The position numbers and the translations under genes are program-made. A stretch of 64,000 nucleotides of DNA from contig JAFWDK010000010.1 in NCBI GenBank assembly GCA_017513085.1, positions 62,001 to 126,000 of the forward strand, read 5' to 3'. Source of the DNA: Clostridiales bacterium (GTDB lineage: Bacteria > Bacillota > Clostridia > Saccharofermentanales > Saccharofermentanaceae). The notes under the pieces are model-generated. The model ran no database searches. It saw nothing but the letters and a program-made list of their open reading frames with translations, and was not told the DNA's origin. Below, in pieces: positions 16,822-25,868 of the stretch. Numbering within the stretch: position 1 is the first letter of the stretch; each line of letters begins with the position of its first letter.

Positions 16822-17385
16822 ATGCTTATACATACAGGAACCCGGACAATTGAGACGGAACGGCTGATCCTTCGCCGCTTCGAGTATTCGGATATTGATT
16901 CCATGATCCGTAACTGGATCGCGGATGAGAAGACGCAGTGGGATTATGGCGAGCCGTGTTATACGACCCCTGAAGCCGTCCGTGAACTTCTGGATACGAA
17001 GTATATTGTCTCTTACGCCAGAGAAGACTATTACCGTTGGGCTGTGATCGAGAAAGAATCAGGCGAATGCATCGGGCAGATCGCCTATTTTACAGTAGAT
17101 ACTAAGAATCAACATGGTGAGATCGAGTACGTGATCGGACCGTCGTTTCAGGGGCGTGGGTATGCCACCGAGATGACCAAAGCCGTCATCGCATTCGGGT
17201 TTGAAAAGATCAACTTCCACCGGATCGAGATCGACTGCCGGACAGAAAACGAAGCCTCCCGAAAAGTGATCGAGAAGTGCGGCCTGACATATGAAGGTGT
17301 CTTCCGAGATTTCTTCTGGAGATCTGATCACTACGAAGGACGAAGAGTATTCTCTATTTTGAAAGAGGAGTGGAAAGGCCAATGA
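16822..17385 (+). CDS. RimJ/RimL-type GNAT acetyltransferase
   Basis: 187 residues from ATG 16822; longer readings overlap the previous gene. The opening RTIETERLILRRFEYSDID is the hallmark of the RimJ/RimL subgroup, and motif A is GPSFQGRGYATEMTKAVIAF. The tail GLTYEGVFRDFFWR also fits. Such enzymes acetylate protein N-termini or small amines. Its stop overlaps the next start (ATGA), so it is coupled to the hexapeptide acetyltransferase. Confidence 0.88.
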   Translation: MLIHTGTRTIETERLILRRFEYSDIDSMIRNWIADEKTQWDYGEPCYTTPEAVRELLDTKYIVSYAREDYYRWAVIEKESGECIGQIAYFTVDTKNQHGEIEYVIGPSFQGRGYATEMTKAVIAFGFEKINFHRIEIDCRTENEASRKVIEKCGLTYEGVFRDFFWRSDHYEGRRVFSILKEEWKGQ

Positions 17386-17975
17386 CAGAAAAAGAAAAGG
17401 CACAGGCCGGGTACTTATATAACGCCAACTATGATGAAGAGATATTGAAAGATATCTACGCATGCAATGATCTGTGCTATGAGTTTAATCAGATCAGACC
17501 ATCTGACCGAGAAGCGCAGGCGAAGCTTTTAGCGAAGATTTTCGGTACTATGGGGAAAAATGTATATGTAAATGCTCCGTTCTGGTGTGATTACGGATAC
17601 AACACGACGGTCGGCGATTATTTCTTTGCCAATCGTAATTGTCAGATCTTAGATGGCGGTAAGGTCACATTCGGGGACCATGTTTTTATCGCACCTAATT
17701 GTACTTTTACGACGGCCGAACATGCCTTGGATGCACAGCAGAGAAATGCGGGCCTTGAGGTTGCGCTACCTATCTCTATCGGGAATAATGTCTGGATCGG
17801 CGCAGGTGTTACTGTTCTCGGAGGCGTGACGATCGGAGATAATACGGTGATTGGGGCCGGAAGTGTAGTGACGAAAGATATTCCTTCAAATGTTGTCGCG
17901 GTAGGTGTTCCGTGCCGGGTCCAAAGAGAAATTACAGAGGAAGATAAGAAAAGGTATCCGATCTTCGAGGAATAA
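17382..17975 (+). CDS. Maltose/galactoside O-acetyltransferase-type hexapeptide enzyme
   Basis: 197 residues. The N-terminal MAC domain (EKEKAQAGYLYNANYDEEIL) is followed by left-handed beta-helix hexapeptide repeats. The catalytic His lies in TTAEHALDAQQR, and the C-terminal coil has NVWIGAGVTVLGGVTIGDNT and VIGAGSVVTKDIPSN. It transfers acetyl from acetyl-CoA to a sugar hydroxyl. The start overlaps the preceding stop by 4 bases. A terminator follows at 18011. Confidence 0.92.
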   Translation: MTEKEKAQAGYLYNANYDEEILKDIYACNDLCYEFNQIRPSDREAQAKLLAKIFGTMGKNVYVNAPFWCDYGYNTTVGDYFFANRNCQILDGGKVTFGDHVFIAPNCTFTTAEHALDAQQRNAGLEVALPISIGNNVWIGAGVTVLGGVTIGDNTVIGAGSVVTKDIPSNVVAVGVPCRVQREITEEDKKRYPIFEE

Positions 17976-18010
17976 GGGAAAAACGTATTCAAAGATCAAT
18001 AAGGCGATTG

Positions 18011-18044
18011 AAAGCAGTCCGAAGAATCTTCGGCTGCTTTTCTG
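18011..18044 (+). terminator. Terminator after the acetyltransferase group
   Basis: AAAGCAG and CCGAAG, split by one bulged T, pair with CTTCGG and CTGCTTT across an AAT loop (18011-18040), followed by TTTTC. An extended -10 begins at 18043, so terminator and next promoter are abutted. Confidence 0.75.
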
Positions 18045-18051
18045 TTATAAT
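18043..18051 (+). promoter_or_regulatory. Extended -10 promoter of the hydrolase operon
   Basis: TGTTATAAT is a perfect extended -10, directly at the T-run of the terminator and about 46 bases before ATG 18097. Confidence 0.6.
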
Positions 18052-18096
18052 CGTTAGAGGAAACTTATTACTAGGGTGAGAGGATTATCAGTACCG

Positions 18097-18996
18097 ATGA
18101 GCAACGGATGGGTCAAAACGTTGAAGACCTTGAATTTTATAGGCGGGAAGGCGTGTTCAGAAGAGGAGATCAAGCGTCATCGGAAACTTGCTGAGTGGGC
18201 AGGCCGGATGGCGACGCCGAAAGGGAATGTGAAACGAAGAAGTTTCCGGATAGAAAGTGTTTCTTGCGAAGAATTCACGCCTTTATCCAAGCACGATCCT
18301 GATTATGTGATTCTCTACTGTCATGGCGGAGGATATGTCAGCGGTGGTCTTGGATATGCCGGGAATCTCTCTACGAAACTGGCCATGGCAACGGGGTTCA
18401 CGGTTTATTCTTTCGATTACCGGCTGGCGCCGGAACATCCTTACCCGGCTGCATCAGAGGATGCAACAACTGTCTGGAACTATCTAGTTGAAAAAGTAGC
18501 TGAAGCAGATCATGTGTTATTAGCCGGCGATTCGGCAGGCGGAAATATGGCGCTGGGCCTGACTCAGAGACTGATCTCGGAAGGGAAACCTGCGCCACGG
18601 GAACTTCTTTTATTTAGCCCCTGGACAGATATGACCGGAACATCCGAGTCCTATGAAACCAATCAGGACATCGATCCGATCCTTACGAAGGAATTTGTGA
18701 TGAATTCTGCCAAAGCCTATATGGGAGAAAAAGATCCGACAGATCCGGCATTCAGTCCGTTGTTCGGAAGCTTTGAACATTTCCCTCCTGTTTACATCAT
18801 GGCCGGAAGAAACGGGATCCTTTTAGATGATAGTGTTAAACTTAAAGAAAAGATAGATTCATCCGGTGGAAAGGCAGAACTTGATATTGAAGAGAAAGGA
18901 TGGCATGTGTACCAGCAGATGCCCGGCTCTATGGCGAAAAAAGCCATGAAACGGCTTGCTGAGCATGTATCATACGAGATCTATGGGAAGCGATAA
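18097..18996 (+). CDS. Alpha/beta hydrolase (HSL-type esterase)
   Basis: About 299 residues. Oxyanion motif HGGGYVSGG, nucleophile GDSAGGN, a conserved DYRLAPEHPYPAA loop, catalytic Asp region AGRNGILLDDS and catalytic His in GWHVYQQM place it in the hormone-sensitive-lipase group of esterases. A GTG at 18076 is the alternative start; both have only modest ribosome sites. It overlaps the next gene by 14 bases. It is the first of a three-gene set with an acyltransferase-like protein and a zinc-ribbon membrane protein, so it probably hydrolyses the ester that the second enzyme makes or remodels. Confidence 0.85.
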   Translation: MSNGWVKTLKTLNFIGGKACSEEEIKRHRKLAEWAGRMATPKGNVKRRSFRIESVSCEEFTPLSKHDPDYVILYCHGGGYVSGGLGYAGNLSTKLAMATGFTVYSFDYRLAPEHPYPAASEDATTVWNYLVEKVAEADHVLLAGDSAGGNMALGLTQRLISEGKPAPRELLLFSPWTDMTGTSESYETNQDIDPILTKEFVMNSAKAYMGEKDPTDPAFSPLFGSFEHFPPVYIMAGRNGILLDDSVKLKEKIDSSGGKAELDIEEKGWHVYQQMPGSMAKKAMKRLAEHVSYEIYGKR

Positions 18997-20233
18997 TTGG
19001 TACAAAGTTGATAACGTTTCAAAGGTGTTTCTGGCAACTCTTGGGAAGCGTGACACCCGGTCGTTTCGCCTTAGCTGTACGCTGAAGGAGGAGATTGATC
19101 CGGAACTGTTGCAACAGGCGGTGAATTCAGCCATCGAAGACCGTCCGCAGGTTCAGGTGAGGATCCGCCGTGGTATTTTCTGGCATTATATGGAAGACAC
19201 GGATCTTACGCCGGTGGTGAAACAGGAAGATGATCGGATCTGCCCGCTTCTATATGTTCCGTCCAAAACGATGCTTCACTACCAGGTGACCTATTTCGGG
19301 AATCGGATCAATCTGGAGATTTCACATGTTCTGGCTGACGGAACAGGTGCCATGGAATTTCTGAATATCATCGTACTCGATTATCTCAGAAGAAAGTATC
19401 CCGGTGAGCTTTCGGATATTACCGTCCACTCCGGTGCCTCGGAGGGGGATCTGAGTCAGGATAGTTACCGCCAGTTCTTCGGGAGCAAGAATCTCTCCCA
19501 CGGACCGGCCCGAAAGAAGGCATATCAATTAGGTGGACTGAAACTTCCTTACCATCAGCTGCAGTTCTTCGAGATCCATCTTCCGACCTCGCAGATCCTT
19601 CCTCGGGCAAAAGAACTGAAGGTTTCGCTGACAAGTTACCTGGGTGCGCTCTGGATGCTTGCGATCCGTGATGAGATGCCACCCAGAAAACGAGATCTTC
19701 CGGTGACGATATCTCTTCCCGTTAACCTTCGGAATTACTATCCCTCGAAGACGGCCCGTAACTTCTTCAACAGCGTGAACGTAACGCATGTCTTTGACAA
19801 TGAGATCACGTTGGAGGAACTGGCTGCGGAATTTGATGCATCTTTTAAGAGCCAGCTGACTGAGGAAAATGTGAAGAAACAGATGGACAGCTTCGAAACG
19901 ATGGAGTATGTGGCTCCTGTTCGGGTGGTGCCGCTATTTATCAAGCAGTGGGTGGTGCGTCATTTTACGAAGAAGTCGAATAAGAAGGTGTCTATGACTT
20001 TTTCGAACATGGGCGTGCAGAAGCCTCCCAAGTCACTTGGAGAGCGGATAGAAAACTACAGTGGTTTTTGCAGCACGAATACTATCTTTTCCACCATGTT
20101 CGGCTACGGGGAGCATCTGACCCTCGGAGTTTCTTTGGCGTATATGAATACCGGTGTCGTGAAAAATTTTGTGCGGTTCCTCTCTGCGTCCGGAGTGGAC
20201 ATCACCGTAAGTGCAACGGAGGTGATCAAATGA
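18983..20233 (+). CDS. Condensation/alcohol acetyltransferase-like protein
   Basis: About 416 residues from ATG 18983, in the end of the hydrolase gene. The catalytic HxxxDG motif is present as SHVLADGTG. The protein has the two-lobed layout of CoA-dependent acyltransferases: an N-terminal half with the His motif, and a C-terminal half with SLPVNLRNYYPSKTARNFFN resembling the conserved bridge region of wax-ester/alcohol acetyltransferases. It would transfer an acyl group to an alcohol. The substrate is unknown. The stop overlaps the next start as ATGA. Confidence 0.75.
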   Translation: MGSDNWYKVDNVSKVFLATLGKRDTRSFRLSCTLKEEIDPELLQQAVNSAIEDRPQVQVRIRRGIFWHYMEDTDLTPVVKQEDDRICPLLYVPSKTMLHYQVTYFGNRINLEISHVLADGTGAMEFLNIIVLDYLRRKYPGELSDITVHSGASEGDLSQDSYRQFFGSKNLSHGPARKKAYQLGGLKLPYHQLQFFEIHLPTSQILPRAKELKVSLTSYLGALWMLAIRDEMPPRKRDLPVTISLPVNLRNYYPSKTARNFFNSVNVTHVFDNEITLEELAAEFDASFKSQLTEENVKKQMDSFETMEYVAPVRVVPLFIKQWVVRHFTKKSNKKVSMTFSNMGVQKPPKSLGERIENYSGFCSTNTIFSTMFGYGEHLTLGVSLAYMNTGVVKNFVRFLSASGVDITVSATEVIK

Positions 20234-20898
20234 GACGGTGCCCTTATTGTAAAGTCGGGATCGAGGGGGATCTTATGAAATGCCCGCTGTGCCAGAGCAA
20301 GCTTTCAGGCGACGGCGAAGATCCCTGTTATCCGAAGTTTGAAGCGCAGAAGAAGCGGTCACTCTTTTATAAGATCCAGCTGTTTGTCGTCTGGGGACTG
20401 CTGATTGCAGGAATCGGTCTTGATTTTATGGTCGGACTTCGGATCTCGGGTTTCCCGAAACTTCACTGGAGCCTTCTTCTGGCCATGTGGCTTATGGGGT
20501 TTGAGTTCGGCATTATGCGACAGTTTAAGCCCGGTACCGGATCGGCAGGCAAGGTGACCATGCTGGTACTGATCACGATCGCGATGTGGTGTGTTACCGC
20601 ATATTATCTCGGTTTCATGAAGATCACGATCGATCTGGTGGTCCCGAGTGCTCTGACGGCGACGAGTATTGCGAATTTCGTTTTGGCGATGATCGATAAA
20701 AACGGCAATACGATGTCTTACCTTCTTTCCGGATTACTCATGGGAGTCGTTCCGAGTATCGTATATTACTTTGCGAGTGCGAAAATGCCGATCGCCTGGG
20801 TCATCTGCCTGATGGTCAGTGTCATCCTTTTTGCAGGCGCCGTTATATTCAAGGGAAGAGCTGTGGCAGCTGAGCTCCAGAGACGCTTCCATGTGTAG
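20230..20898 (+). CDS. Zinc-ribbon membrane protein (DUF6320-like)
   Basis: 222 residues. The N-terminus holds a short zinc ribbon (CPYC at 4-7, CPLC at about 19-22). About six hydrophobic helices follow from residue 45. The start overlaps the acyltransferase stop by 4 bases, so production is coupled. I recall this protein type in the same gene order with an esterase and an alcohol-acetyltransferase-like protein in other Firmicutes. The function is not known; anchoring or presenting an acylated product at the membrane is inference. Confidence 0.65.
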   Translation: MRRCPYCKVGIEGDLMKCPLCQSKLSGDGEDPCYPKFEAQKKRSLFYKIQLFVVWGLLIAGIGLDFMVGLRISGFPKLHWSLLLAMWLMGFEFGIMRQFKPGTGSAGKVTMLVLITIAMWCVTAYYLGFMKITIDLVVPSALTATSIANFVLAMIDKNGNTMSYLLSGLLMGVVPSIVYYFASAKMPIAWVICLMVSVILFAGAVIFKGRAVAAELQRRFHV

Positions 20899-20907
20899 GA
20901 GATAGAT

Positions 20908-21327
20908 ATGGAAAAAAGTAAGATCGAAGCTTTTATCAGGAAGCAGAAAGTAGCGTTCATCTGCTCTGTGGATGAGGATGGATTTCCTAATGTGAAAGCA
21001 ATGCTGAAACCGAGAAAGATCGAAGGGCTTCATGATTTCTATTTCTCTACCAATACATCCTCCATGCGGGTCAAGCAATACTTGAATGATCCGAAGGCGT
21101 GCATTTACTTCTACCAAAAGGGATTGATCAAATACACGGGAGTTATGCTGAAAGGTAAAATGGAAGTGCTTACAGACCAGAAGACAAAGAATATGATCTG
21201 GCGGAAAGGTGACACGATCTTCTATAAAGGCGGCGTTACGGATCCAGACTACTGCGTTTTGCGGTTTGCTGCAGAAAGCGGAAGATACTATTGCGATCTG
21301 AAGACAGAGAACTTTTCGATCGACTGA
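20908..21327 (+). CDS. Pyridoxamine 5'-phosphate oxidase-family protein
   Basis: 139 residues, the usual size of the small split-barrel flavoproteins. KVAFICSVDEDGFPNVKAM is the typical first strand pair, followed by FYFSTNTSSMRVKQYLNDPKACIYFY. Members bind FMN or F420 and act as oxidoreductases or general stress proteins. True PNPOx activity is not implied. AGGAGATAGAT precedes ATG 20908, 9 bases after the previous stop. Confidence 0.8.
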   Translation: MEKSKIEAFIRKQKVAFICSVDEDGFPNVKAMLKPRKIEGLHDFYFSTNTSSMRVKQYLNDPKACIYFYQKGLIKYTGVMLKGKMEVLTDQKTKNMIWRKGDTIFYKGGVTDPDYCVLRFAAESGRYYCDLKTENFSID

Positions 21328-21367
21328 ACAGACTGCTTTTAGCGATATCTGCGGAGGATTTTTGACA

Positions 21368-22156
21368 ATGGAAGATTGGGAATTAGAAGTGAAGAATCAT
21401 TGGAATCAGGTTTCTGATTCCGATTGGTATAAATCATTAAGAACCGAAGAGAGACTTACCAGATTAAGACAGGATCCGGCTACAGCATTTCATCCGGAAA
21501 TGTTCTCTCTTATAAAGAAACATGTCGGGGACTTTTCCGGGAAAAAGATCTTGTTGCCGTCAAGCGGAGATAACTACGCTGCCTTTGCATTCGCATTAAT
21601 GGGCGCAAAGGTTACCTCTGCGGATATAAGCGAAAGACAGCTTGAAAATGCAAAGGAGATCTCTGACAGCTGGGGCTTAGATATCGAGTATATCTGTGAT
21701 AACACGATGTATTTGTCGAAAATCGAAGATGCATCTTACGATCTTGTATATACATCAAACGGGACATTGACCTGGATCGGCGACTTAAATGAAATGTACC
21801 GGAATGTGGCTCGTGTATTAAAGACGGGTGGGTATTCGGCAATGCTTGATATTCATCCTTTCAATCGGCCATTTACCGGTGAAGCGTGGAAAGCGCCTAC
21901 TATCAAGAAGTCCTATTACGATGTTTTTCCTGATCTTCATTGGAGGGTGCAGGATATCGTTAACTCTTATATCTCTGCCGGACTTCAGATAGAGGAGATG
22001 GCGGAACTCCCGGCAATCGATGCTTCATTCTGGTATTCCTTTGATGAGTTGAAAACAAAAACACCGGCGGACATAGAAAACATAAATGATTGGAAGAGTA
22101 ATGTGATGGCAGCACTTCCTGCGTGGCTGGGTTTGATTGCCAGAAAGGAGAATTAA
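21368..22156 (+). CDS. Class I SAM-dependent methyltransferase
   Basis: About 262 residues. The glycine motif is replaced by ILLPSSGDNYAAFAFALMGA, a known variant of motif I. An acidic ribose-binding Asp (SADIS) follows, then DNTMYLSKI and a Rossmann end ARVLKTGGYSAMLDIHPF. GGAGG at 21353 is ideally spaced for ATG 21368; a TTG at 21362 is an alternative. Small-molecule substrate unknown. Confidence 0.85.
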   Translation: MEDWELEVKNHWNQVSDSDWYKSLRTEERLTRLRQDPATAFHPEMFSLIKKHVGDFSGKKILLPSSGDNYAAFAFALMGAKVTSADISERQLENAKEISDSWGLDIEYICDNTMYLSKIEDASYDLVYTSNGTLTWIGDLNEMYRNVARVLKTGGYSAMLDIHPFNRPFTGEAWKAPTIKKSYYDVFPDLHWRVQDIVNSYISAGLQIEEMAELPAIDASFWYSFDELKTKTPADIENINDWKSNVMAALPAWLGLIARKEN

Positions 22157-22157
22157 A

Positions 22158-22520
22158 ATGAAAAAGTGGTATGACGAAGAATATGAATTTACTGTGGAAG
22201 TGACCGGGTTCCTTCATGGAGACCATACGGAAAGATACTGCCGAAACGGAGAAGAGATCGGCGACAAATATACCTGCACCTATGGCTGCCCTGTAAATCA
22301 GGATGGATATGGCATCTGCTCGAAGACCATGATGATGCTGTATCCCTTGATGGAAGCAGTCAGAAGCGGCGGTGATCTTGAGAATCTCGGCGGTGACGGT
22401 AAGTATTCCAAAACCGTGGTATGCCCCGATGGCTGCGTGATCTTTAAGCTCACAGCAAAGCCCCTTGGAAATGAGAATTTCCACAAAGGCGGATTCTATG
22501 ATTATCCCGATGCAACCTAA
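22158..22520 (+). CDS. TIGR04076-family small protein
   Basis: 120 residues with AAGGAGA just upstream of ATG 22158, one base after the methyltransferase stop. The sequence is Cys-rich with conserved blocks FTVEVTGF, YTCTYGCPV and VVCPDGCVIFKL, as in the TIGR04076 family. The family's biochemical role is not known. The tight spacing suggests it works with the methyltransferase. Confidence 0.75.
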   Translation: MKKWYDEEYEFTVEVTGFLHGDHTERYCRNGEEIGDKYTCTYGCPVNQDGYGICSKTMMMLYPLMEAVRSGGDLENLGGDGKYSKTVVCPDGCVIFKLTAKPLGNENFHKGGFYDYPDAT

Positions 22521-22548
22521 ATGGTGTCACTAGAAAAAGGGAGAAAAG

Positions 22549-23013
22549 ATGAATAGAACAGAAATAACTGAACTGACTGTATTGTGCCTGATTCACGACG
22601 AGGAGCGGTATTTGCTTCAGGATCGTGTGAGCGAGGACTGGAAAGGATATACGCTACCGGGAGGTCATGTGGAACCGGGTGAATCGATCGTCGATGCGGT
22701 GATCCGTGAGATGAAAGAAGAGACGGGACTTACGATACGTTCTCCAAGACTCTGCGGAATCAAACAGTTTCCGTTGAAAGACGGTGACTATGCTAATGGC
22801 CGGTATCTCGTATTCCTATATGAGACAAGTGATTTTGAAGGAGAATTAGTTTCATCTGATGAAGGAGCCATGCACTGGGTCGAGAAAAAGGAACTCGCAA
22901 ATGTCAACATAGTTGAAGATTTTCACGATCTCATCGATGTTATGATGAATGAGAATTACAGTGAATTCCAGTACACCGTCGAGGACGGAAACTGGATCGT
23001 GCATAAGCGATAG
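22549..23013 (+). CDS. Nudix hydrolase (8-oxo-dGTP diphosphatase-like)
   Basis: 154 residues with a complete Nudix box: GHVEPGESIVDAVIREMKEE and the following TGL (about residues 42-64). The compact architecture with YTLPGGHVEPGES resembles MutT/YjhB-type enzymes that hydrolyse oxidised nucleotides. AGGGAGAAAAG lies before ATG 22549. The substrate remains inference. Confidence 0.87.
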   Translation: MNRTEITELTVLCLIHDEERYLLQDRVSEDWKGYTLPGGHVEPGESIVDAVIREMKEETGLTIRSPRLCGIKQFPLKDGDYANGRYLVFLYETSDFEGELVSSDEGAMHWVEKKELANVNIVEDFHDLIDVMMNENYSEFQYTVEDGNWIVHKR

Positions 23014-23031
23014 ACGGTGGGGAGGGTCAAT

Positions 23032-23505
23032 ATGTTTGTAAACGATTTGGAATACAGATGTGCAGATACAAGTGATGCGAAACTGCTGGTGGAAATCTAT
23101 AATTCTGCATTTTATGATGATTTCATCCGCTACGGACAGTGCCAGGCGTATGGCCGTTCCGAGGAGAATATGCAGATGTCTATCATCGATTATCCGAAGA
23201 TCATTGCCTATGATCAGGGAAAGGCTGTAGGCGTTATCAGTTATAAAGAGGAAGAACCCGGAAAGTATTATATCGGCTGCTTAGCAGTCGTAAAAGAAGA
23301 ACAGGGCCGTGGAATCGGAACGCTGCTGATGAAGCATTTTATGAGTGAACATCCGGATTGGCAGGAGCTCACGTTGGTCACTCCCAAAGATAATGAGCGG
23401 AATATCCGGTTTTACACCAAGCGGTTCGGTTTCGATATTGTGGGAGAAGAAGTAGATGGAACGGTGACTGTTCTACATTTTAAACTAAGCAGGAAAGACA
23501 TATGA
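23032..23505 (+). CDS. GNAT-family N-acetyltransferase
   Basis: 157 residues from ATG 23032, which follows GGGGAGGG; a GTG at 23017 is upstream in frame but lacks a site. Motif A is VVKEEQGRGIGTLLMKHF, and the final strands are NIRFYTKRFGFDIVGEE. The stop overlaps the next start by 4 bases, so acetyltransferase and kinase are coupled. Substrate unknown. Confidence 0.87.
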   Translation: MFVNDLEYRCADTSDAKLLVEIYNSAFYDDFIRYGQCQAYGRSEENMQMSIIDYPKIIAYDQGKAVGVISYKEEEPGKYYIGCLAVVKEEQGRGIGTLLMKHFMSEHPDWQELTLVTPKDNERNIRFYTKRFGFDIVGEEVDGTVTVLHFKLSRKDI

Positions 23506-24119
23506 AGAATATTCTGATCGTTGGTCCGAGCAGATCTGGAAAATCTACCTTAGCGAAAAGAATTCATGAAGAATTGGGATTCTTTGTTCTCAGTACAGAT
23601 AAGCTTGTGGCCGTTTTTCAAAATGCGTACCCGCAACTGGATATACGTCTGAATTGGGATAGAGATAAAACGACCGAGAATCTGGCACCATTCCTGGGGC
23701 ATTTTCTTGGAACATTCGATACTTCTGATGGCCGGGGATTGCTTGGCTATAGTCATGGTGATACCGGTGAGAACAGATTTGTTATCGAAGGATCGTATTT
23801 TGATCCGGAGATAATAACGAGGATCCTTAAATCATATAATTGCGATTCTTTAAAGGAAAAGTTCATACTAATTGGTCTGTTACAAAGAGAAAAGAACGCA
23901 GAGGATTTTTATAGAGATTTTCGAAAATATGATACAGATAAAGATTGGACATTTCATTTGTCAGATGAAGAACTCATGAATGTATCTGTGGAGGCAGTTT
24001 CCTACAACCAATCTATGTTTGAACTGCTTGATCGGTATGGATTCGATATTTATGATACGTCACATGATCGTGAAGCTATATTTGATGAAATACTGAAGAA
24101 AATACGGACGGATAAGTGA
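23502..24119 (+). CDS. P-loop kinase-like protein
   Basis: 205 residues. Walker A GPSRSGKSTLAKRI near residues 7-14, a possible Walker B region NRFVIEGSYFDPE and a basic lid segment typical of AAA_33/adenylate-kinase-like small kinases. Overlaps the upstream acetyltransferase by 4 bases. The phosphate acceptor is not known; acetyl and phosphoryl transfer onto one substrate, as for aminoglycoside-like drugs, is a possibility only. Confidence 0.75.
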   Translation: MKNILIVGPSRSGKSTLAKRIHEELGFFVLSTDKLVAVFQNAYPQLDIRLNWDRDKTTENLAPFLGHFLGTFDTSDGRGLLGYSHGDTGENRFVIEGSYFDPEIITRILKSYNCDSLKEKFILIGLLQREKNAEDFYRDFRKYDTDKDWTFHLSDEELMNVSVEAVSYNQSMFELLDRYGFDIYDTSHDREAIFDEILKKIRTDK

Positions 24120-24188
24120 TTACAGTCTGATAGGAGATTGCTATGGATAAAGAAGCGATGTTTTCGGCAATCAATGGAAAGAAACATG

Positions 24189-24914
24189 GGAACAATTAAA
24201 GATTACAGAAAGATGGTAGAGCAGCCATGGGGCAGGATGTTCTACGAAATGATATATAATCAGCTGGACTTTTCAGGTGATAAGAGGCTTAGGATACTGG
24301 ATTTTGGTGCAGGATTCTGCATTACTTCGGATCACTATGCCAAGGATCATGAAGTGATTGCGGTAGAGCCGAATGAAGAGATGTACAGCCTGCGGGTCAA
24401 GGAAAATGAGTATACCCTGATCAAGCAGGGATTGGATTATCTTAAGACAGTGCCGGATAACTCGATCGATGTTGCTCTTTGCCATAATGTTCTGGAATAT
24501 GTTGATAACAGAGAAGAAATCCTGAAGCAGCTGGCGCGGGTAGTCAAACCGGAAGGAGTCCTTTCTGTAATTAAACATAATCTTTACGGAAGAGTCATGG
24601 GAAGTGCGGTGCTTGCTGACGATCCTCAAGCGGCACTGGATCTTCTGAATGAAGTTCCCGAGGACAGCATGTTCGGAAACAGAAGCGTATATAGCGATGA
24701 ACTGCTTATCGAAGCATTGTCTCATGATATGACACTCTCTGAAACATTTGGAATAAGGGCATTCTTCGGGCTTTCTTCCAATAATGAGATCAAGTCGAAG
24801 ACAGAATGGTACCAGCCGATGCTCGAGCTGGAAATCAAAGCGAGCACGATGGATGAATTCAGGAAAATAGCGTTTTTCCACCATCTGGTGTTTCGAAAGA
24901 ACGGGAGAAGCTAG
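24189..24914 (+). CDS. Class I SAM-dependent methyltransferase
   Basis: About 241 residues from ATG 24189 (MGTIKDYRKMVEQPWGRMFY), which begins where family similarity begins. Glycine motif LDFGAGFCITSDHYA, acidic VEPNEEM, then DVALCHNVLEYV and VKPEGVLSVIKHNLYGR. A TTG at 24138 would extend it by 17 residues. A better ribosome site (AGGAGA) serves a different, 18-codon frame from 24143 that ends at 24199 and overlaps this start, so coupled translation through that short frame is possible. Confidence 0.85.
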   Translation, partial: GTIKDYRKMVEQPWGRMFYEMIYNQLDFSGDKRLRILDFGAGFCITSDHYAKDHEVIAVEPNEEMYSLRVKENEYTLIKQGLDYLKTVPDNSIDVALCHNVLEYVDNREEILKQLARVVKPEGVLSVIKHNLYGRVMGSAVLADDPQAALDLLNEVPEDSMFGNRSVYSDELLIEALSHDMTLSETFGIRAFFGLSSNNEIKSKTEWYQPMLELEIKASTMDEFRKIAFFHHLVFRKNGRS

Positions 24915-24917
24915 AAA

Positions 24918-25850
24918 GTGATAACGAAGAACAGACAATCAAATGATACGATTTCCCGCATGGCAAAACTGGCTTTCCCGGATAAGCAGATCGCGGAAGT
25001 AAAAGAACTTACCGAGGGCATGTGTAATGTGACCTATTCGATTGCTTTTAGCGATGGCAGCGAGAGCATCCTGAAAATTGCGGCGAAAGATCGAAGCGGA
25101 AATACTTCGAATGAAGTGAATCTAATGCGTGCCGAGATTACGGCCATGAATCTGGTTGCCGAAAAATGCTCGTTTAAAGTAGCTGACGTCCAGTACTATG
25201 ATGCCAGTAACACGATCTGCGATGGAAACTACTTCTTCATGGAAAAACTGGAGGGTGACAATTTCCACTTCGTGAAAGAGAAGATGTCGGAAGAGGAGAT
25301 CTCCGCGATAGGAAAAGAACTCGGCAGGATATCCAGAGAACTATCCACGATTCAGAATCCGGACTTCGGGTTCCTGGGAGAAGATACCCGATATGAATCT
25401 CTATTTACGTTTGTCAAACAGATGCTGTCAAATCTCATCTCCGATGCGGAAAGAAGAAACGTCGACATTCTATACGATGGCCGGACACTTCTGGATCAAT
25501 TGGAAAAGGATAAAGGCGCTTTTGAAGAGGTGAAGAAAGCCTCCCTCGTCCACTGGGATATGTGGGAAGGAAATGTATTTGTCAAAGATGGACGTGTGAG
25601 CGGTATCATAGACTGGGAAAGAGCGATGTGGGGCGAACCGTTTATGGATGACCGCTTCAGAATGCATAACAGAGATAAGGTTTTTCTGGAAGGCTTTGGT
25701 CAGACTTCGTTCTCCGAGGATGAACTAAGGAGAATGCGTTGGTATGACATCATCCTTTACTTAACGATGATGATCGAAGTCTTCTATAGAGAATTCGAGG
25801 ATAAAGGGCAGTATTTCTGGGCAAGAGAGATGCTGGAGAAGGTTGTTTAG
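24918..25850 (+). CDS. APH/choline kinase-family phosphotransferase
   Basis: 310 residues from GTG 24918, three bases after the methyltransferase. The kinase-like fold shows MEKLEGDNF hinge, catalytic HWDMWEGN (variant of HxDxxxxN, with Asp and Asn kept) and metal-binding DWERAMWG. Members phosphorylate aminoglycosides, choline, homoserine or similar small alcohols. No feature fixes the substrate. A later ATG (24960) is an alternative start but would remove part of the N-lobe. Confidence 0.82.
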   Translation: MITKNRQSNDTISRMAKLAFPDKQIAEVKELTEGMCNVTYSIAFSDGSESILKIAAKDRSGNTSNEVNLMRAEITAMNLVAEKCSFKVADVQYYDASNTICDGNYFFMEKLEGDNFHFVKEKMSEEEISAIGKELGRISRELSTIQNPDFGFLGEDTRYESLFTFVKQMLSNLISDAERRNVDILYDGRTLLDQLEKDKGAFEEVKKASLVHWDMWEGNVFVKDGRVSGIIDWERAMWGEPFMDDRFRMHNRDKVFLEGFGQTSFSEDELRRMRWYDIILYLTMMIEVFYREFEDKGQYFWAREMLEKVV

Positions 25851-25868
25851 AAAGGACAGGAGTTTTCT

